DNA of 64,000 nt from Bactericera cockerelli (taxonomy: Eukaryota; Arthropoda; Insecta; Hemiptera; Triozidae), in the NCBI GenBank assembly GCA_024516035.1, contig CM044964.1, forward strand, positions 27,560,717-27,624,716. The letters run 5' to 3'. Positions 62,104 to 64,000 of the stretch are shown here, one piece after another. Made by a program: the position numbers and the translations under genes. The notes below the pieces were generated by a model, which was not told the origin of the DNA, searched no databases, and was given only the letters and a program-made list of their open reading frames with translations. Each line of letters starts with the position of its first letter. The stretch's first letter is position 1.

Positions 62104-62390
62104 TTAAACGGTAAAAACATTCCATGTATGTAAAAAGATATTTTGTTTGAAAAAATATATGCATCTGAATTTGTTGAAAACATTAGTTTGCTCATTACTT
62201 GACTTAGTATCGTTCTAGCTCCTTCTTTTTTTCTTCTAAAAATCTTTTTTACAACCAAAATTACAGCAATGAGGATGAGGAAGAGAACCGTAATGTAGCT
62301 CAGACGTCCAATGTAGAATTTAAGACTGTTCCTCACGATGACAGTTACTTCAGAAAGTTCCTGGCTGGTTTCATCATCGTCATCAGGCAT
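62061..62390 (-). CDS. hypothetical small single-span membrane protein (uncertain)
   Basis: 109 codons: acidic start MPDDDDETSQELSEV, a hydrophobic span at about residues 31-47 (YITVLFLILIAVILVV), then a basic KKIFRRKKEG stop-transfer. The composition looks like a real type III membrane protein or a last exon. However, its end runs into the piggyBac MITE and a SINE lies just upstream. No family recognised. Confidence 0.28.
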   Translation of the reverse strand: MPDDDDETSQELSEVTVIVRNSLKFYIGRLSYITVLFLILIAVILVVKKIFRRKKEGARTILSQVMSKLMFSTNSDAYIFSNKISFYIHGMFLPFNPSTPKGGAQSTHT

Positions 62391-62403
62391 CTTATTATTA
62401 TTA

Positions 62404-62575
62404 TTTTTAACCCATTTAGGTGCTGGGCCAACACGAGCGCACCGGAAGGTGTCCTTTTACAAAAACTATAACCAAATTAAGAATACAATTTTTTTGTCGG
62501 CACGGTGATCGAACCTGGGACCTTCCGCATGGCAAGCGAGTGCTTAACCACTGAGCAAATCACGCGCGCTCTAAT
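62404..62575 (-). repeat. SINE family D, reverse copy
   Basis: GGTGCTGGGCCAACACGAGC at the left, GATCGAACCTGGGACCTTCC and AACCACTGAGCAAATCACGC at the right. Confidence 0.75.
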
Positions 62576-62811
62576 CATCCCCACATTCAGCACAAGATTT
62601 TTTATCTTTTGAAGGTGGGTACCTAAACCCTCGTTGTTTGTTGAAGATGTTATTGTGAAATATAAATACATGGAAACTTAAAAAAAAAAAATTAGAAGGC
62701 TGTTCTGCAGGAGGTCTGCAGTTGAGTTGCTGTCGGGAGACTGAGGTTACGTTGCAGAATCCTGTTTAAAACATCAATAAATATTTACATTTTCCAACAA
62801 CAACAACAAAA

Positions 62812-62905
62812 ACAACTTGGAGTCCTGTGATGCTGGCTGCCTCTGGCCCCACCCAAGTCAGATGGGGTCAATATTGGTATATGAGTTTCTAGCAAAGTAG
62901 TGGAA
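62812..62905 (+). repeat. tail of a 5S-derived SINE
   Basis: TGATGCTGGCTGCCTCTGGC and GGTATATGAGTTTCTAGC match the body of the copy at 42345. The 5S-like head is missing. Confidence 0.5.
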
Positions 62906-63241
62906 AACCTGAAAATTAATGTACAAAAATCAATACTTTCCTTATTATAGGATAAGGAAAGTAAAAATCAAAATACGGGACAAAAATCAATACTTAAATG
63001 ATATAAAAAATAAAAATACGGGACATTATTGTTTTCAACTCAAACTTAATTAGTTAAGTACCTACGTATATTTTATTTTTGGTATTTTCAATCAATTAAA
63101 TCTAACATTACATTAGGAACACTCGTAATGTGAACAGAGATAGAAGAGTCATTACTTTGCCTATACTAAAGGAAAGAAGTACAGCTAAGACAAGATACGT
63201 AATGAAAAGAATTAATAAGGACCGAATTATGAAACAGGATT

Positions 63242-63444
63242 ATAATAATAGTATCACCTTATTTATACTGCCCGATTAGGACTATTAAAGTCCCATTATT
63301 CTAGCAGTAAGCCCAAGACATATTATTATGTGGTAAAAATCGCAATATGGAGGATAACATGTCATGTCTTAGGTTTCGAACCCACGACCTCTGGAGTCTT
63401 TGGATTCACAGAGTGCCGCCTTCACCACTGAGCTACCGGGACAG
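63242..63444 (-). repeat. SINE family A, reverse copy
   Basis: CCTTATTTATACTGCCCGAT at the left, GGTTTCGAACCCACGACCTC, and CCACTGAGCTACCGGGACAG at the right. Confidence 0.78.
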
Positions 63445-63779
63445 TATCATAGGATTTGTTAATCCAACTAACAGCTGATATACATACGCTGTGATTGAAA
63501 CTAGAGGGCGTGTTAGATTAATCTAATCCTGTTTCATAGTGCGGACTTTGAAGTCAAATCTGACTCTCAATTCTGAGTTTGATCCCCCGAAATGTAGGTC
63601 TAGCTATACCACTGATCACAATAAACTTATTTGATTTGATTGGAAGTATTGAAACAGATTTCTACACATGCGAGGTTGTCTGTCGTGTAATTTTAATATT
63701 TTTATTATTTAACTCTTTATTGGTCAACCACACACATTCAACAAAACAGGACATGCTAAAAAAAAAAAAAATATATAGA

Positions 63780-63845
63780 ATATGTAGTGAACCAAGGGGC
63801 GAGGTTAAAGCCTGTGGCTTTCTCTTCCACCGAACCCCATTTTTT
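63780..63845 (-). repeat. retroposon 3' end fragment
   Basis: GGGGCGAGGTTAAAGCCTGT ... CTCTTCCACCGAACCCC, a diverged reverse copy of the repeat at 47660. Confidence 0.5.
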
Positions 63846-64000
63846 TGTATAATTTTTTTTGTGAGATATTATAATGTATTGGTGGCAAGTGTAATTTTAA
63901 TATTTTTTTGTGAGATATTATAATGCATTGGTAGCAAGGAGATATGCGACCATCTGTTGAACTTGCCAACTCGAATCTGTTATCTTTTCATGAAGAAAAT

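Overview
This is a eukaryotic, AT-rich window dense in repeats. It almost certainly comes from an insect genome. The evidence is short GC-rich exons in long introns with GT/AG boundaries, a BEL/Pao LTR retrotransposon, a mariner, hAT, piggyBac and Harbinger-type non-autonomous elements, and several tRNA-derived SINE families plus a 5S rRNA-derived one. The EpsinR/Tel2 nested gene arrangement described for Drosophila lqfR is also present. The repeat style suggests a hemipteran (planthopper or leafhopper type), but that is an impression and not proof.

Layout. (1) 1-13295, + strand: the 3' half of an EpsinR/CLINT1-type gene (lqfR). Its ENTH exons lie before the window. Two shared exons (1757-1984, 2989-3290) are followed by a choice: one very large terminal exon encoding Tel2/TELO2 (4858-8632), or two EpsinR C-terminal exons (11348-11454, 12883-13295). 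Both acceptors are in the same phase and complete the same Asp codon. The Tel2 exon and the last EpsinR exon each carry an apparent one-base deletion. (2) 13590-18410: a BEL/Pao element on the - strand with apparently identical 495-bp LTRs, a 5-bp target duplication and an internal deletion. The deletion fuses the reverse transcriptase in frame to what looks like the integrase C-terminal tail. The element sits about 300 bp past the EpsinR stop, probably in the 3' UTR. (3) 18411-28500: intergenic sequence filled with SINEs, MITEs and hairpins. (4) 30464-32743, - strand: an uninterrupted ORF for p90 ribosomal S6 kinase (RSK/S6kII). (5) 33711-57684, + strand: N-acetylglucosamine kinase (NAGK) in seven exons, complete at 346 codons, head-to-head with RSK. 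Its introns contain a hAT element with a THAP-type zinc-finger fragment, SINEs, a mariner, an 88-bp satellite and a minisatellite that has amplified the exon-7 splice acceptor. (6) 57685-64000: degenerate copies of the NAGK exon-7 end, then SINEs, nested palindromic MITEs, a piggyBac-like MITE and a possible small membrane-protein ORF.

The host genes are not a functional cluster. EpsinR works in TGN/endosome clathrin traffic, Tel2 in PIKK maturation (TTT complex), RSK in ERK signalling and NAGK in amino-sugar salvage. The most unusual features are the shared-acceptor-phase EpsinR/Tel2 gene, repeated duplication of NAGK exon edges, the young BEL deletion derivative, and the THAP fragment inside a hAT element.
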